Shown: positions 42,302-51,106 of the stretch, in pieces | Position numbering within the stretch: the stretch's first letter is position 1 | Layout of the letters: every line of letters starts with the position of its first letter | Position numbers and translations under genes: made by a program | NCBI GenBank assembly: GCA_045636145.1 | Contig: JAZTWV010000047.1 | Location: 88,356-152,355 of the forward strand | From: Flemingiibacterium sp045636145 | GTDB lineage: Bacteria; Bacillota; Clostridia; Oscillospirales; CAG-272 | Direction: 5' to 3' | Length of the DNA stretch: 64,000 nucleotides | The notes under the pieces: model-generated | Seen by the model: the letters and a program-made list of their open reading frames with translations, nothing else | Told to the model about the DNA's origin: nothing | Databases searched by the model: none

Positions 42302-45300
42302 ATGAAAAATATGCGTACGGTCAGATACTTCCTCTGTGCTGTTTTATGCCTTATAAGCATTTTTGTTTTGCCTGCTTTAGCATATGATTTTACGGACGGC
42401 GATATCTATATGATAGAATCCTTTGATACGTCCGTTGGAGCGTTTCGTGCGGGGAAAAATATACACAAAACCGTTATGGAAAAAATGACCGTCAACGACA
42501 GTGCAGACGAGTCTTATGAGCGTTCCTGCCTTAGGGCTGTGGGCGCATATGCCGCCCTCGGCGAGCTTCGCTGTGTATATGCGGAATTTTCATCGCCAAT
42601 CAGACTTGACGATTATCGAAGCGTGGTATACGACATATATGTGCCGCTGTGTGAGGAAGACCCTGAAGCGGTATACTATTCAAGAATTACGTTGTTTTCA
42701 TCCGACGGAAGCAGTACCGAGAGCCTTGTTGACGTCACCGGCGGCGAATGGTGTCGGGTGGAGGCGGATATTTCCAAATGGGGCGGCAGAGATGAAGTCG
42801 TTTCCATGGAAATTGCCTGTGTTGTGGATACAGCCAATTTTAAATATTCCGCCGAGGGATTCTATATTGATGATGTTTACGCCTGCGACAAGGTAGACCT
42901 TGGCGTAAGCTCGCGGTTCCTATTTGACAAATACGAGCTTAGCGGTGCCGCAGGTGCCATGAGCGACGACGGTGTGCTTTTACTAAATGCCAGCTCTTTT
43001 GAGCCGTTTTCTTTGAGTGCCGATGTTTTTGCACCTGAGCTTTTATATGACGCTAATTCTCTTAGAATAAAGCTGTCAAACAGCACGATGAGCGATGTGC
43101 TCACCGTATGCTATACCACATCTGATTCTCAGGCTAACACTGAAGATAAGACAGTTGCCGTACCCATAAAGCCAATGTCAGGTCCGTCCTACTACTACGC
43201 GTATGTCGGAGACGTGTCCATGCTTCGCAGTATTGAGCTTCGCTTTAATGACGGCGGAGGAAATGTGGAGATTTACTCCATAAGTGCCGTTACGCTTCCC
43301 AAGGCGGAAGAATACGAGTCCTGCGGCAATGTGAGCATATGCCGTCTCAGTGACGACCGTTCAACAGTGAGCTTTTACGGTGAAATTGACCGTGATACGG
43401 TGCTTAATAACCAGGACGGCAGAATTTCGGTGTATATATATGAGTCGGACACCCTGCCAACCGCAGAGGAGCTTCTTTTACTTGAACCTGTTGTATCGGG
43501 AGAGATGACAACTCGCTTTGAGCTTAATTGGAAGCTTCCGGCAGACAACCCCTATGCCTGCTACAGCCGGTTTATAGCGGTGGTAACGGACACTGACGGA
43601 AATTACAAGCTTGTTTCGCGTCCTTTTTACATAGACAATCCAGGAGGCGGCCGCTTGTCCGATAAATCCGCATTTGCGTCTGATGTAAAAGGCTTTGCGG
43701 CGGACGATATCTCAATTGTGGGTGAGACTGACAGCGGTCTTACCGTGCTGTGCGCTGATATTCGCCTTGCATTTGTCTCTCCGTCGGAGGGAGTGCCGTT
43801 TTTATACAACAAAGGCACATATTACATAAATAAGGAATACACAGAACAGCTTTCGAAGAAAATCGAGGTACTTAACCGAAACGGCGTCAGTGTGCTACTT
43901 CGCTGCATCGGCTGGGAACGCTCTGCGATGGAAGAGCTTGCCGCCTTGTACAGTGCAGATGATTACAGTGATTCTTCGGTGGATGAATCCGCAGGCAGTG
44001 ATTTTACGGGAGCATTTGGCTCTTATATTGCCGACACATGGTGCGCTGACGGAAGCGTGGCAGGCGTTATTCTCGGTGAATGCGAAAACATAATACAGGA
44101 CGGAGCTTCTGTCTCGGATATGCTGGCATATACCGCGAGGGAGCTTAGCAAGATGTATTTTAACATCACATCACGGAACTCCGGGGCGCGTGTGTATATT
44201 TCTGTAACGGATCTTATGGATGTGGAGCTGTCAACAAATGCATCCGAGCTTCCGCTTAACGATTATTTCACCGCCCTTTCGCTTGAAACTGCGCAGTACG
44301 GAAACTACGGATGGGAGATTGCTGTTGAGATCAGAGAACGGGCTTCGGACATCGGTGATGGTACTATAGATGCCAACAACTGCGCACCTCTTACCGAACT
44401 GCTTCACCAGCTTTTATGGGACAGCAAAAACATCATATTCTGCGACAGCACCTATGAAGAATCCTCGGCTCGCATGAGCGCACTTACAAAGCAGTACGTG
44501 ATGGGCTATTATTCGGCTTACTTCAATGACAGAGTTGATGCATATATTGCCATTACAGGAAACAGAGCGGCGGCTATAGCGGAAGCTGTAAAGTGCATTG
44601 ACACCACCGAGGCGGACGTTATAATATCAAGTGCGCTTATGACACTTGAATCGGACAGCATTGCCGATATAGTGAAAGGCTACGATGAATCAAAGCTTGC
44701 GCGCCGCAGTCTCGGCTATTCGGATGCATTTAATAATGCTCCGGACGGCATAAAGGGATCATACAGCTATTTTGTATTTAACAGTGCATCAAGTATAAGT
44801 ATGATAGACCCCGGATACTACTGTGGGGATATGCATATTGTCCGTGATGATACTCAGGCTTTGTCGGCTCAGCTTAGCTCGGTGCTGTATAATGACAGCA
44901 TCCGTGCCGGATGGATGGGTGTTTCACATAGATTCAAGGATGCGGAAAGCTTTGATAACACACCTATCATTGCGGTTACACTTAATCTTCAGAATGTGGC
45001 TCCGGCAGGGATGTCAAGTGTACCTGTGAAGCTTGTGCTTCATTCCGAGAACGGACGTTTTGAATCTTCCGGCAAGGTTTATTCCGATGAGTGGACAACG
45101 GTATATTTTGACATAGAGGATTTTGACGGAATAGAGGATATCACATCCTTGCAGATTCTTGCAGGGGATGGCAAGCTCGAATCGGCGTCACTTCTTATTA
45201 AGGACATAAAGGGCCTTTCCTATGAGTACGATGACGATTCGCTTTCTGAGGTTATCGCCAAGGAGCGGCTTCGTAAGCGTACTCCCGATGAGACTGTGAC

Positions 45301-45403
45301 TAGTGATACATATCTGTGGATGGGCGGCGCGGTGCTGCTTTTGGTAGTTACCGTTGTTATCGTGGCGCTTCTCAGCAGAAAAAAGGGCGAATACCGCGAG
45401 TAG
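42302..45403 (+). CDS. Large membrane-anchored surface protein with DUF5722-like region
   Basis: 1033 residues. A signal peptide (1-27, ending LPALA) is followed by a beta-sandwich, carbohydrate-binding-like region (about 30-340, with SFDTSVGAFRAG and EADISKWGG), an Fn3-like stretch (345-430), and a block at roughly 440-810 that resembles DUF5722, a glycoside-hydrolase-like TIM-barrel domain (AFASDVKGFAADD, then YNKGTYYINKEY, GVSVLLRCIGWERS). Near the C-terminus a second beta-sandwich precedes a transmembrane helix (about 1005-1027) and a basic tail, so it is held in the membrane facing out. ATG 42311 is an alternative start with AGGG nine bases upstream. A glycan-related role is inferred. 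Confidence 0.78.
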   Translation: MKNMRTVRYFLCAVLCLISIFVLPALAYDFTDGDIYMIESFDTSVGAFRAGKNIHKTVMEKMTVNDSADESYERSCLRAVGAYAALGELRCVYAEFSSPIRLDDYRSVVYDIYVPLCEEDPEAVYYSRITLFSSDGSSTESLVDVTGGEWCRVEADISKWGGRDEVVSMEIACVVDTANFKYSAEGFYIDDVYACDKVDLGVSSRFLFDKYELSGAAGAMSDDGVLLLNASSFEPFSLSADVFAPELLYDANSLRIKLSNSTMSDVLTVCYTTSDSQANTEDKTVAVPIKPMSGPSYYYAYVGDVSMLRSIELRFNDGGGNVEIYSISAVTLPKAEEYESCGNVSICRLSDDRSTVSFYGEIDRDTVLNNQDGRISVYIYESDTLPTAEELLLLEPVVSGEMTTRFELNWKLPADNPYACYSRFIAVVTDTDGNYKLVSRPFYIDNPGGGRLSDKSAFASDVKGFAADDISIVGETDSGLTVLCADIRLAFVSPSEGVPFLYNKGTYYINKEYTEQLSKKIEVLNRNGVSVLLRCIGWERSAMEELAALYSADDYSDSSVDESAGSDFTGAFGSYIADTWCADGSVAGVILGECENIIQDGASVSDMLAYTARELSKMYFNITSRNSGARVYISVTDLMDVELSTNASELPLNDYFTALSLETAQYGNYGWEIAVEIRERASDIGDGTIDANNCAPLTELLHQLLWDSKNIIFCDSTYEESSARMSALTKQYVMGYYSAYFNDRVDAYIAITGNRAAAIAEAVKCIDTTEADVIISSALMTLESDSIADIVKGYDESKLARRSLGYSDAFNNAPDGIKGSYSYFVFNSASSISMIDPGYYCGDMHIVRDDTQALSAQLSSVLYNDSIRAGWMGVSHRFKDAESFDNTPIIAVTLNLQNVAPAGMSSVPVKLVLHSENGRFESSGKVYSDEWTTVYFDIEDFDGIEDITSLQILAGDGKLESASLLIKDIKGLSYEYDDDSLSEVIAKERLRKRTPDETVTSDTYLWMGGAVLLLVVTVVIVALLSRKKGEYRE

Positions 45404-45458
45404 ACATATGCAAGCGGTGTGCCAAAACGCAAAATTTTATAAAATAAAGGAATAACAT

Positions 45459-46004
45459 ATGCTAAAGCGCAGCTTTTCAACCGATACACCTATTGAAGAT
45501 ATTCCAATACGCCTTTTCGGCGTGGTGAGGGAATCCATTGTTGACGGTCCCCGTCTTAGGTATGTAATATTTACACAGGGATGTCCGCACAAGTGCTTTA
45601 ACTGCCATAATCCCGAATCCCATTCATACGGCGGCGGCAAGCTTACCACTACCGCAAAGCTGTGGGCGGATATCAGGAAGAATCCCATGATAAAGGGTAT
45701 TACCTTCAGCGGCGGCGAGCCGTTTTTGTGGGGACATGAGCTTGCTGTAATAGCGAAGAAAGCTTCCGATGCAGGTCTTGATATTATGACCTACAGCGGC
45801 TTTACCTATGAACAGCTTCTTAAAAAATGTGAGACAGAGCCGTCTGTTCACGAGCTTCTTTCATATACAAATTACCTTGTGGACGGGCGCTACATCGACT
45901 CTATGCGGGATCTGAATCTTAAATTCCGCGGAAGTACAAATCAGCGTATTCTGGATGTTACCTGTTATCCCAATTCAACAGAGGCATCCGAAATAGAATT
46001 ATAA
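45459..46004 (+). CDS. nrdG: Anaerobic ribonucleotide reductase activating protein-like radical SAM enzyme
   Basis: Radical SAM activase that installs the glycyl radical on class III ribonucleotide reductase NrdD. The cluster cysteines are Cys42, Cys46 and Cys49 in QGCPHKCFNCHNPE; GITFSGGEPFLW and DIMTYSGFTYEQL are typical. 181 residues. AAAGGAATAACAT precedes the ATG. No nrdD gene is adjacent in the window, which is less usual; a glycyl-radical partner elsewhere is required for function. Confidence 0.9.
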   Translation: MLKRSFSTDTPIEDIPIRLFGVVRESIVDGPRLRYVIFTQGCPHKCFNCHNPESHSYGGGKLTTTAKLWADIRKNPMIKGITFSGGEPFLWGHELAVIAKKASDAGLDIMTYSGFTYEQLLKKCETEPSVHELLSYTNYLVDGRYIDSMRDLNLKFRGSTNQRILDVTCYPNSTEASEIEL

Positions 46005-46035
46005 ATTATTACTTAATCAAAAGGAGAAAATAAAA

Positions 46036-47202
46036 ATGTCTGAGGCATATTTGTCACGCGGAGTTTCCGCAACCAAGGATGAGGTACACAGTGCAATTTC
46101 AAAGCAGGACAAGGGCGTATTCGCAGGCGCGTTCTGCAAAATAATTCCCGATCCCTGCGGCGATCCCGAATACTGCGCGGCGATGCACGCCGACGGTGCC
46201 GGCACGAAATCCTCCCTTGCATATATCAAATATAAGGAGACCGGCGATCTTTCGGTATTTTACAACATCGCACAGGACTCTGTTGTTATGAACCTTGACG
46301 ATCTTCTTTGTATCGGAGCTACCGACGGCTTTGTGCTTTCCAACACCATAGGACGTAACGCTCACAGAGTAAACGGTGAGGCTATAAAGCAGGTTATCGA
46401 CGGCTACACCGAGTTTTGCGAGATGCTTGGTAAGTACGGTGTTGGTATAACCATGTCCGGCGGCGAGACTGCGGACGTGGGAGACCTTGTGTCCACACTT
46501 ATCGTTGACTCTACTTTCTTTGTAAGACTTAAGCGCAGTGATGTTATTGACTGCGACAACATTAAGCCCGGCGACGTTATTGTAGGTTTCGCATCCTTCG
46601 GCAAGGCTGTATACGAAAAGGCATATAATGCAGGCATGGGTTCAAACGGACTCACCGCGGCACGCCATCTTATGCTTTCCCACGAATATGTGGCAAAATA
46701 TCCCGAAACATATTCTAACACCATCGACGAGTCAAAGGTGTACTGCGGAAGCTACGGCGTGAACGATATTCTGCCCGGAACAGACGTATCTGTGGTTGAT
46801 GCTATCCTTTCGCCGACCCGTACATATGCACCCGTTATCAAGGAGATACTTGACAACAGACGCTCTGCGGTTCACGGTATGATCCACTGCACCGGCGGCG
46901 GACAGGCTAAGTGCAAGAATTTCGGAAACGGTATTCACTATATCAAGGATAATCTCTTTGATACTCCTCCGCTTTTTGCCGCTATCTGGAAGAATGCGGA
47001 TATAGAGAACCGTGAGATGTATCAGGTATTCAATATGGGGCACCGTATGGAGCTTTACTGCGATGCCAAAGATGCGCAGTTTATGATTGATACTGCCGCA
47101 AAATACGGAATCGAGGCTAAGATCGTTGGCCGCTGCGAGGCAAGTGCTGACGGCAAAAACAAAGTAACCATTACCGATAAAGGAAACACCTACGAATATT
47201 GA
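46036..47202 (+). CDS. purM: PurM-like AIR synthase family protein
   Basis: AIR synthase (phosphoribosylformylglycinamidine cyclo-ligase) fold: ATP-dependent ring closure giving aminoimidazole ribotide in purine synthesis. The ATP-binding N-domain has HADGAGTKSSLAYI, DSVVMNLDDLLCIGA and GGETADVGDL; the C-domain contains MIHCTGGGQAKCKNFG and FNMGHRMELY. At 388 residues it is longer and more divergent than the 340-residue enteric form, resembling the Bacteroidetes/Clostridia branch. AAAAGGAGAAAATAAAA precedes the ATG. No other pur gene is near, so a related PurM-superfamily role cannot be ruled out. Confidence 0.83.
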   Translation: MSEAYLSRGVSATKDEVHSAISKQDKGVFAGAFCKIIPDPCGDPEYCAAMHADGAGTKSSLAYIKYKETGDLSVFYNIAQDSVVMNLDDLLCIGATDGFVLSNTIGRNAHRVNGEAIKQVIDGYTEFCEMLGKYGVGITMSGGETADVGDLVSTLIVDSTFFVRLKRSDVIDCDNIKPGDVIVGFASFGKAVYEKAYNAGMGSNGLTAARHLMLSHEYVAKYPETYSNTIDESKVYCGSYGVNDILPGTDVSVVDAILSPTRTYAPVIKEILDNRRSAVHGMIHCTGGGQAKCKNFGNGIHYIKDNLFDTPPLFAAIWKNADIENREMYQVFNMGHRMELYCDAKDAQFMIDTAAKYGIEAKIVGRCEASADGKNKVTITDKGNTYEY

Positions 47203-47224
47203 TTTGCAAAAGCAGGGGGAGTTT

Positions 47225-48160
47225 ATGAAAAAGAGAATTCTCGTGGTCAGCAGTGCCAACATGGATTTTGTGATGAAGGTTGGCAGAATACCAGATGCCG
47301 GACAGTCGGTGATCGAGAGCCGCAGTTATGATTACATTCCGGGCGGAAAGGGCGCGAACTCAGCGCTTACGCTGGCAAGGCTTGGCGCTGACAGCATATT
47401 CTGCACAAGACTCGGAAACGATAATCACGCTCAGCGCTTAAAGGCACTGTATGCGGAAAACGGCATTGACACGCGATTCATCGTAAATGATAAGGCTGCC
47501 CCCACCGGACTTGCGGCAATACTTGTGGAGGAGAGCGGTGAAAACCGCATCATCATATATCCCGGTGCAAACAACCGTCTTTCAGCACCGGATGTGGAGG
47601 ATGCAATGACTTGTCTCCCTGATGCGGTATTCCTTCACTTTGAGATACCCACCGATGCTGTTATTGCCGCGGTGGATTTTGCAAATAAGAAAAAGATCCC
47701 TGTTTTTGTAGATGCAGGACCTGCAAAGCCCGGATATCCCCTTGAAAAGTTGGGTGCACTTGAGGTCATTTCTCCCAATGAGACCGAAACTCTTGCACTG
47801 ACGGGTATAGTTCCAAACGACGTTAATAACTGCCTTCGTGCCGCAAATGAGCTTATGAAAAAGGTTGCGACCAAGTATGTGGTAATCAAGCTTGGCGGCA
47901 GAGGTGCGTATATACACGACGGAAAGTATTCACAGCTTATAACCACGTACGAAGGTCCTGTGGTTGACACTACCGCCGCCGGAGATGCATTTTCTGCGGC
48001 TATGACGCTTGAGTATATGAGAAGCCGCGATATAGTTCGTGCGGTGAAATATGCCAATGCGGTAGGAACGCTTGTTGTGGGCAAGGAGGGTGCTTCTACG
48101 TCGCTTCCCACAGCGGCGCAGGTTGACGAGTTTATTTTAAATAACGGAATTGTACTGTAA
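47225..48160 (+). CDS. rbsK: Ribokinase, PfkB family
   Basis: Sugar kinase of the PfkB family, most similar to ribokinase: VVSSANMDFVMKVGRIPD at the start, GGKGANSALTLARLGAD, NENRIIIYPGANN-like block, and the C-terminal signature DTTAAGDAFSAAM with the catalytic Asp. ATG 47225 is preceded by GGGGGAG; an ATG seven codons upstream lacks a site. 311 residues. Without ribose transporter genes nearby the substrate may be ribose from nucleoside turnover, consistent with a purine gene directly upstream (22 bases). Confidence 0.9.
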   Translation: MKKRILVVSSANMDFVMKVGRIPDAGQSVIESRSYDYIPGGKGANSALTLARLGADSIFCTRLGNDNHAQRLKALYAENGIDTRFIVNDKAAPTGLAAILVEESGENRIIIYPGANNRLSAPDVEDAMTCLPDAVFLHFEIPTDAVIAAVDFANKKKIPVFVDAGPAKPGYPLEKLGALEVISPNETETLALTGIVPNDVNNCLRAANELMKKVATKYVVIKLGGRGAYIHDGKYSQLITTYEGPVVDTTAAGDAFSAAMTLEYMRSRDIVRAVKYANAVGTLVVGKEGASTSLPTAAQVDEFILNNGIVL

Positions 48161-48169
48161 GGTGGAAAT

Positions 48170-48586
48170 ATGGCTGAACGGATTCTCGGAGTTGATTTCG
48201 GAGATACACGCACGGGACTTGCTGTAAGTGATCTTCTCGGTATGCTGGCAAATGGTATAGGATACGTCAATTCAACCTATATGCCGAAAACGGCGGATAT
48301 GGTGGCGGACAAGGCAAAAGAACTTGGCGTTTCCAAAATAGTTGTGGGCCTTCCCATAAACATGAACGGAACTCTCGGTCCGAGAGCAGAGCACGCCAAG
48401 GAATTTGCGCAGATGCTTGCCGAAAAAACAGGTTTGCCCATCGAAATGTTTGATGAGCGGTGCAGTACCATGGCGGCGCATCAGATACTTAATTTAACAG
48501 ATACCAGAGGAAAGAAGCGAAAAGCGGCTGTAGACACTCTGTCGGCACAGATAATTCTTCAGAATTATCTTGACAGCAAGCGATGA
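48170..48586 (+). CDS. ruvX: RuvX/YqgF family nuclease (pre-16S rRNA processing)
   Basis: RNase H-fold putative resolvase, 138 residues; the family functions in 16S rRNA 5'-end processing. Motifs: GVDFGDTRTGLAVSD (first catalytic Asp), VVGLPINMNGTLGPRA and DERCSTMAAHQIL, with the final Asp in KKRKAAVDTLSAQIIL. Nine bases separate it from rbsK, and GTGGAAAT precedes the ATG. A hairpin at 48598-48625 follows. Confidence 0.93.
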   Translation: MAERILGVDFGDTRTGLAVSDLLGMLANGIGYVNSTYMPKTADMVADKAKELGVSKIVVGLPINMNGTLGPRAEHAKEFAQMLAEKTGLPIEMFDERCSTMAAHQILNLTDTRGKKRKAAVDTLSAQIILQNYLDSKR

Positions 48587-48597
48587 AATCAGAAAGA

Positions 48598-48625
48598 TAC
48601 CGGGAGATGTTTTACACTCCCGGTA
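48598..48625. terminator. Hairpin between convergent ruvX and SGNH genes
   Basis: TACCGGGAG (48598-48606) pairs with CTCCCGGTA (48617-48625). Neither side has a long T-run (CTTTGG on plus, TCTTTC on minus), so termination may be weak in both directions. Confidence 0.6.
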
Positions 48626-48649
48626 CTTTGGTATATGCATATGTTAAAT

Positions 48650-49648
48650 TTAAGGCTGAATATCGCCGACACTTTTTCTTGTGTTGTCGTAGGCTTCAAG
48701 ATCAACTATATGCGTGCGATAGTAGTATGCAAGCTCTATATATGAGTTTATCTGAAAATGAACGCCGTCGGATGCGTGTGCCGGATTAAGCGTTCCGTCC
48801 TCAAGAGCGAACATTTCGGTAGGATCAAGAAGAAAAAGTGACATTTCGGCGGCTATCTGCCGCAGTACGTCATTAAAGATCACTGCCTTGTCGTTTGTGA
48901 TGCCGAATTTGGTGGTTTCAGCGGCTCTTGCGGTGACGGGCATTATAAGCTGGATGTATATGGGCACATCTGTGATGGAACGAATATTTGCAATGAGCTG
49001 TCTGTATTCGGAAGCGAAATTTTCCGCTTTCCAGCCAAGCTCATTAAGTCCCAGCGCAATGTATACAGTTTTGTAGTTTCCGAGTTCTTTTTCCAACGCC
49101 TCAAACAGCGTGTAGGACACAATCTCTCCGTTTTCGTCCTCCATTCGTATGAAAGGCTTAATCTGAACGCTTCCTACGTTAGTCCCGACCGAGGAAAAGT
49201 CATAGGGTGACATATCGGTGTACATTATAAGCCCTTTTGTCCGCGAATCGCCGATAAATACCGTGTCATTGAAGTATTCATACCCCACAGCCGGACTTTC
49301 GGGGATCGCTTCTGTGAAATCATAGTATACGGGCACATATACCACCGGTTCGGGAAACTCATCTTCGCTTACTGCCTCGGAAATGTGAACCTTAGGTGAC
49401 GGTGCCGACACTAATGGGGTATTGGTATGCGTGTATGTATAGGAATATTCGCAGGGAATGGATAAAACAAGAAGTGAGGCACAAAGCACGGTAAGTACAG
49501 CCATAATTGCCTTTATCGCTATAACAAATCCGGAGATTTTTGGATTTTCTTTAGAAATCTGATCTTCTGCCGCCTTAATATTCTTCTCATATTCCTCACG
49601 CGGTGTCGGTTTGATAGGATATATTTTGCTCTTTGACTGTTTACTCAT
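48650..49648 (-). CDS. Membrane-anchored SGNH/GDSL-type hydrolase
   Basis: 332 residues: a cytoplasmic basic/polar N-terminus (1-38), one transmembrane helix (about 40-66), a Thr/Ser/Pro-rich linker, then an SGNH hydrolase domain facing outside. Catalytic Ser135 is in VFIGDSRTKG, the block III Asn in ALGLNELGW, and the Asp-His pair in SDGVHFQI near 297-302. Family members deacetylate glycans or cleave lipids; an O-acetyl esterase acting on the cell wall is plausible but not proven. GGAGGTGAGGGC precedes the ATG. Confidence 0.87.
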   Translation of the reverse strand: MSKQSKSKIYPIKPTPREEYEKNIKAAEDQISKENPKISGFVIAIKAIMAVLTVLCASLLVLSIPCEYSYTYTHTNTPLVSAPSPKVHISEAVSEDEFPEPVVYVPVYYDFTEAIPESPAVGYEYFNDTVFIGDSRTKGLIMYTDMSPYDFSSVGTNVGSVQIKPFIRMEDENGEIVSYTLFEALEKELGNYKTVYIALGLNELGWKAENFASEYRQLIANIRSITDVPIYIQLIMPVTARAAETTKFGITNDKAVIFNDVLRQIAAEMSLFLLDPTEMFALEDGTLNPAHASDGVHFQINSYIELAYYYRTHIVDLEAYDNTRKSVGDIQP

Positions 49649-49690
49649 GCCCTCACCTCCAATCAGGGGAAACTCTTAATACACACAATA

Positions 49691-49719
49691 ATTATACCAC
49701 AAATTTATAGTTACTGCAA
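49691..49719 (-). promoter_or_regulatory. Promoter of the SGNH hydrolase gene
   Basis: On the minus strand TTGCAG (49714-49719), 17-base spacer, TATAAT (49691-49696). Confidence 0.7.
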
Positions 49720-49738
49720 TATATATCGGGAGAAAAAT

Positions 49739-50368
49739 ATGAAAATAAATTACCAAGCTAAGCTTGATTTGATACTTGAAAAAATAAAATCGCAGGGAAC
49801 GGTACCGAAGCTTCTTCTTCATGCCTGCTGTGCTCCCTGCTCAAGCTATGTGCTTGAATACCTTACGGAATATTTTAATATTACGCTGTATTTTTATAAC
49901 CCCAATATTACAGATTCAGACGAGTATCAAAAACGCGCCGGAGAGCTTGAACGGCTTATTTCCGAGATGCCCCAAAAGAATCCCATTGACCTCATTGTAT
50001 GCGACCAAAGACCGGAGCGTTTTTATGAGCTGACCCATGGTCTTGAAAACCTGCCCGAGGGTGGAGTACGGTGCTTTGGATGCTACAGAGAGCGTCTTTG
50101 TGCCACGGCGAGCTACATGAAAGAGCATGAGGGAGAGTTTGATTATTTTGCCACCACGCTGACGGTAAGTCCTCACAAAAATGCGGATAAGCTTAACGAG
50201 ATAGGCGCGGAGCTTGAAGAAAACTTCGGCGTGCGGTATCTTCCCTCAGATTTTAAAAAGCGGAACGGCTACAAGCGCTCAATTGAGCTGTCAAGGGAAT
50301 ATTCGCTTTACCGCCAGGACTTCTGCGGCTGTGAATTTTCAAGGGAATATAAGTATGGAAACAGTTAG
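49739..50368 (+). CDS. queH: Epoxyqueuosine reductase QueH
   Basis: Last step of queuosine tRNA modification, reducing epoxyqueuosine; the QueH (DUF208) type is unrelated to cobalamin-dependent QueG. Conserved cysteines are Cys30, Cys31 and Cys34 in LLHACCAPCSSY, two more in CFGCYRERL, and two near the end in FCGCEFS, as expected for a 4Fe-4S plus second metal enzyme. 209 residues, normal length. CGGGAG is seven bases before the ATG. The other queuosine genes are not in the window. Confidence 0.94.
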   Translation: MKINYQAKLDLILEKIKSQGTVPKLLLHACCAPCSSYVLEYLTEYFNITLYFYNPNITDSDEYQKRAGELERLISEMPQKNPIDLIVCDQRPERFYELTHGLENLPEGGVRCFGCYRERLCATASYMKEHEGEFDYFATTLTVSPHKNADKLNEIGAELEENFGVRYLPSDFKKRNGYKRSIELSREYSLYRQDFCGCEFSREYKYGNS

Positions 50369-51047
50369 ACTTGGGGACGTGCTGTGTACGGTAAAACGCT
50401 CGGCGAGACGGAGCGTATGTGTGCGTGTGAGGGATGATGGTACGGCAGAGGTGCTTGCACCAAGCAGGCTTCCCTGTGATGAGATAGTGCGGCTTCTTTC
50501 GGAATATGCACTAAAGCTTGCCGCAGAATGTGAGAAGCGTCGTCAGATTGCATCGTGCCGCAATACTTTCGTGCTTGACTACGGTTCAGAGGTGAGATAT
50601 CTCGGAGAAAAACGTGTCATACACAGTGTCAGCGAACAAGGGGGTGCAGATGAAGTTTTCTGTGTCGATGACGGACTTGCGCCCGACGCAATATGCCGTG
50701 CGGTGACAGATATATACAAGCGTGAGGCGAAAAAATACATTCCGGAGCGTGTACGGATTATTGCTGAGCGTATGGGACTTTTCCCGACGGCTGTGAAAAT
50801 AAATTCCGCCGTTACACGCTGGGCAAGCTGTTCTAAGAAAAATTCCCTGAATTTTTCCTGGTACTGCATGATGGCAAGCCGTGAGGCTTTGGATTATGTA
50901 ATAATACACGAGCTGTGCCATATGAAAGAATTTAACCACTCCCCGAAATTCTGGGCAGAGGTCGAGCGATACAGCCCGGAGTATAAGGAACACAGAGCCT
51001 ATCTTCGTGAGCTTTCACGGCAGATAAAATACGAAAAATGGGAATAG
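50355..51047 (+). CDS. YgjP/DUF45-type zinc metallopeptidase
   Basis: M48-related zinc metallopeptidase of the YgjP family, 230 residues from ATG 50355, which has AAGGGA eight bases upstream and overlaps queH by 14 bases. The metal motif is HELCHMKEFNHS with His185, Glu186, His189 and the third His195; the strand before it contains RWASCSKKNSLNFSW, the family hallmark. No signal peptide or membrane helix is seen, so it is probably cytoplasmic. Substrate unknown. Its last codons form one arm of the hairpin at 51036-51079. Confidence 0.9.
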   Translation: METVRLGDVLCTVKRSARRSVCVRVRDDGTAEVLAPSRLPCDEIVRLLSEYALKLAAECEKRRQIASCRNTFVLDYGSEVRYLGEKRVIHSVSEQGGADEVFCVDDGLAPDAICRAVTDIYKREAKKYIPERVRIIAERMGLFPTAVKINSAVTRWASCSKKNSLNFSWYCMMASREALDYVIIHELCHMKEFNHSPKFWAEVERYSPEYKEHRAYLRELSRQIKYEKWE

Positions 51048-51079
51048 ACTCGGACAAGTGCCCGAATCTGTTCCCATTT
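51036..51079. terminator. Hairpin overlapping the 3' end of the YgjP-type gene
   Basis: AAATGGGAA (51036-51044) pairs with TTCCCATTT (51071-51079) with a GC-rich inner part (CGG with CCG). The 5' arm lies in the last codons of the gene. It can serve the convergent aldolase gene too. Confidence 0.6.
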
Positions 51080-51106
51080 CATATTGCTGTATATATGTGT
51101 GTCAAA

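Noticed and set aside
48583..48789. A 68-codon plus-strand frame whose ATG overlaps the ruvX stop
   Set aside because: It contains the ruvX hairpin and then runs antisense into the well-supported SGNH hydrolase gene; the Cys/Arg-rich product has no family likeness.
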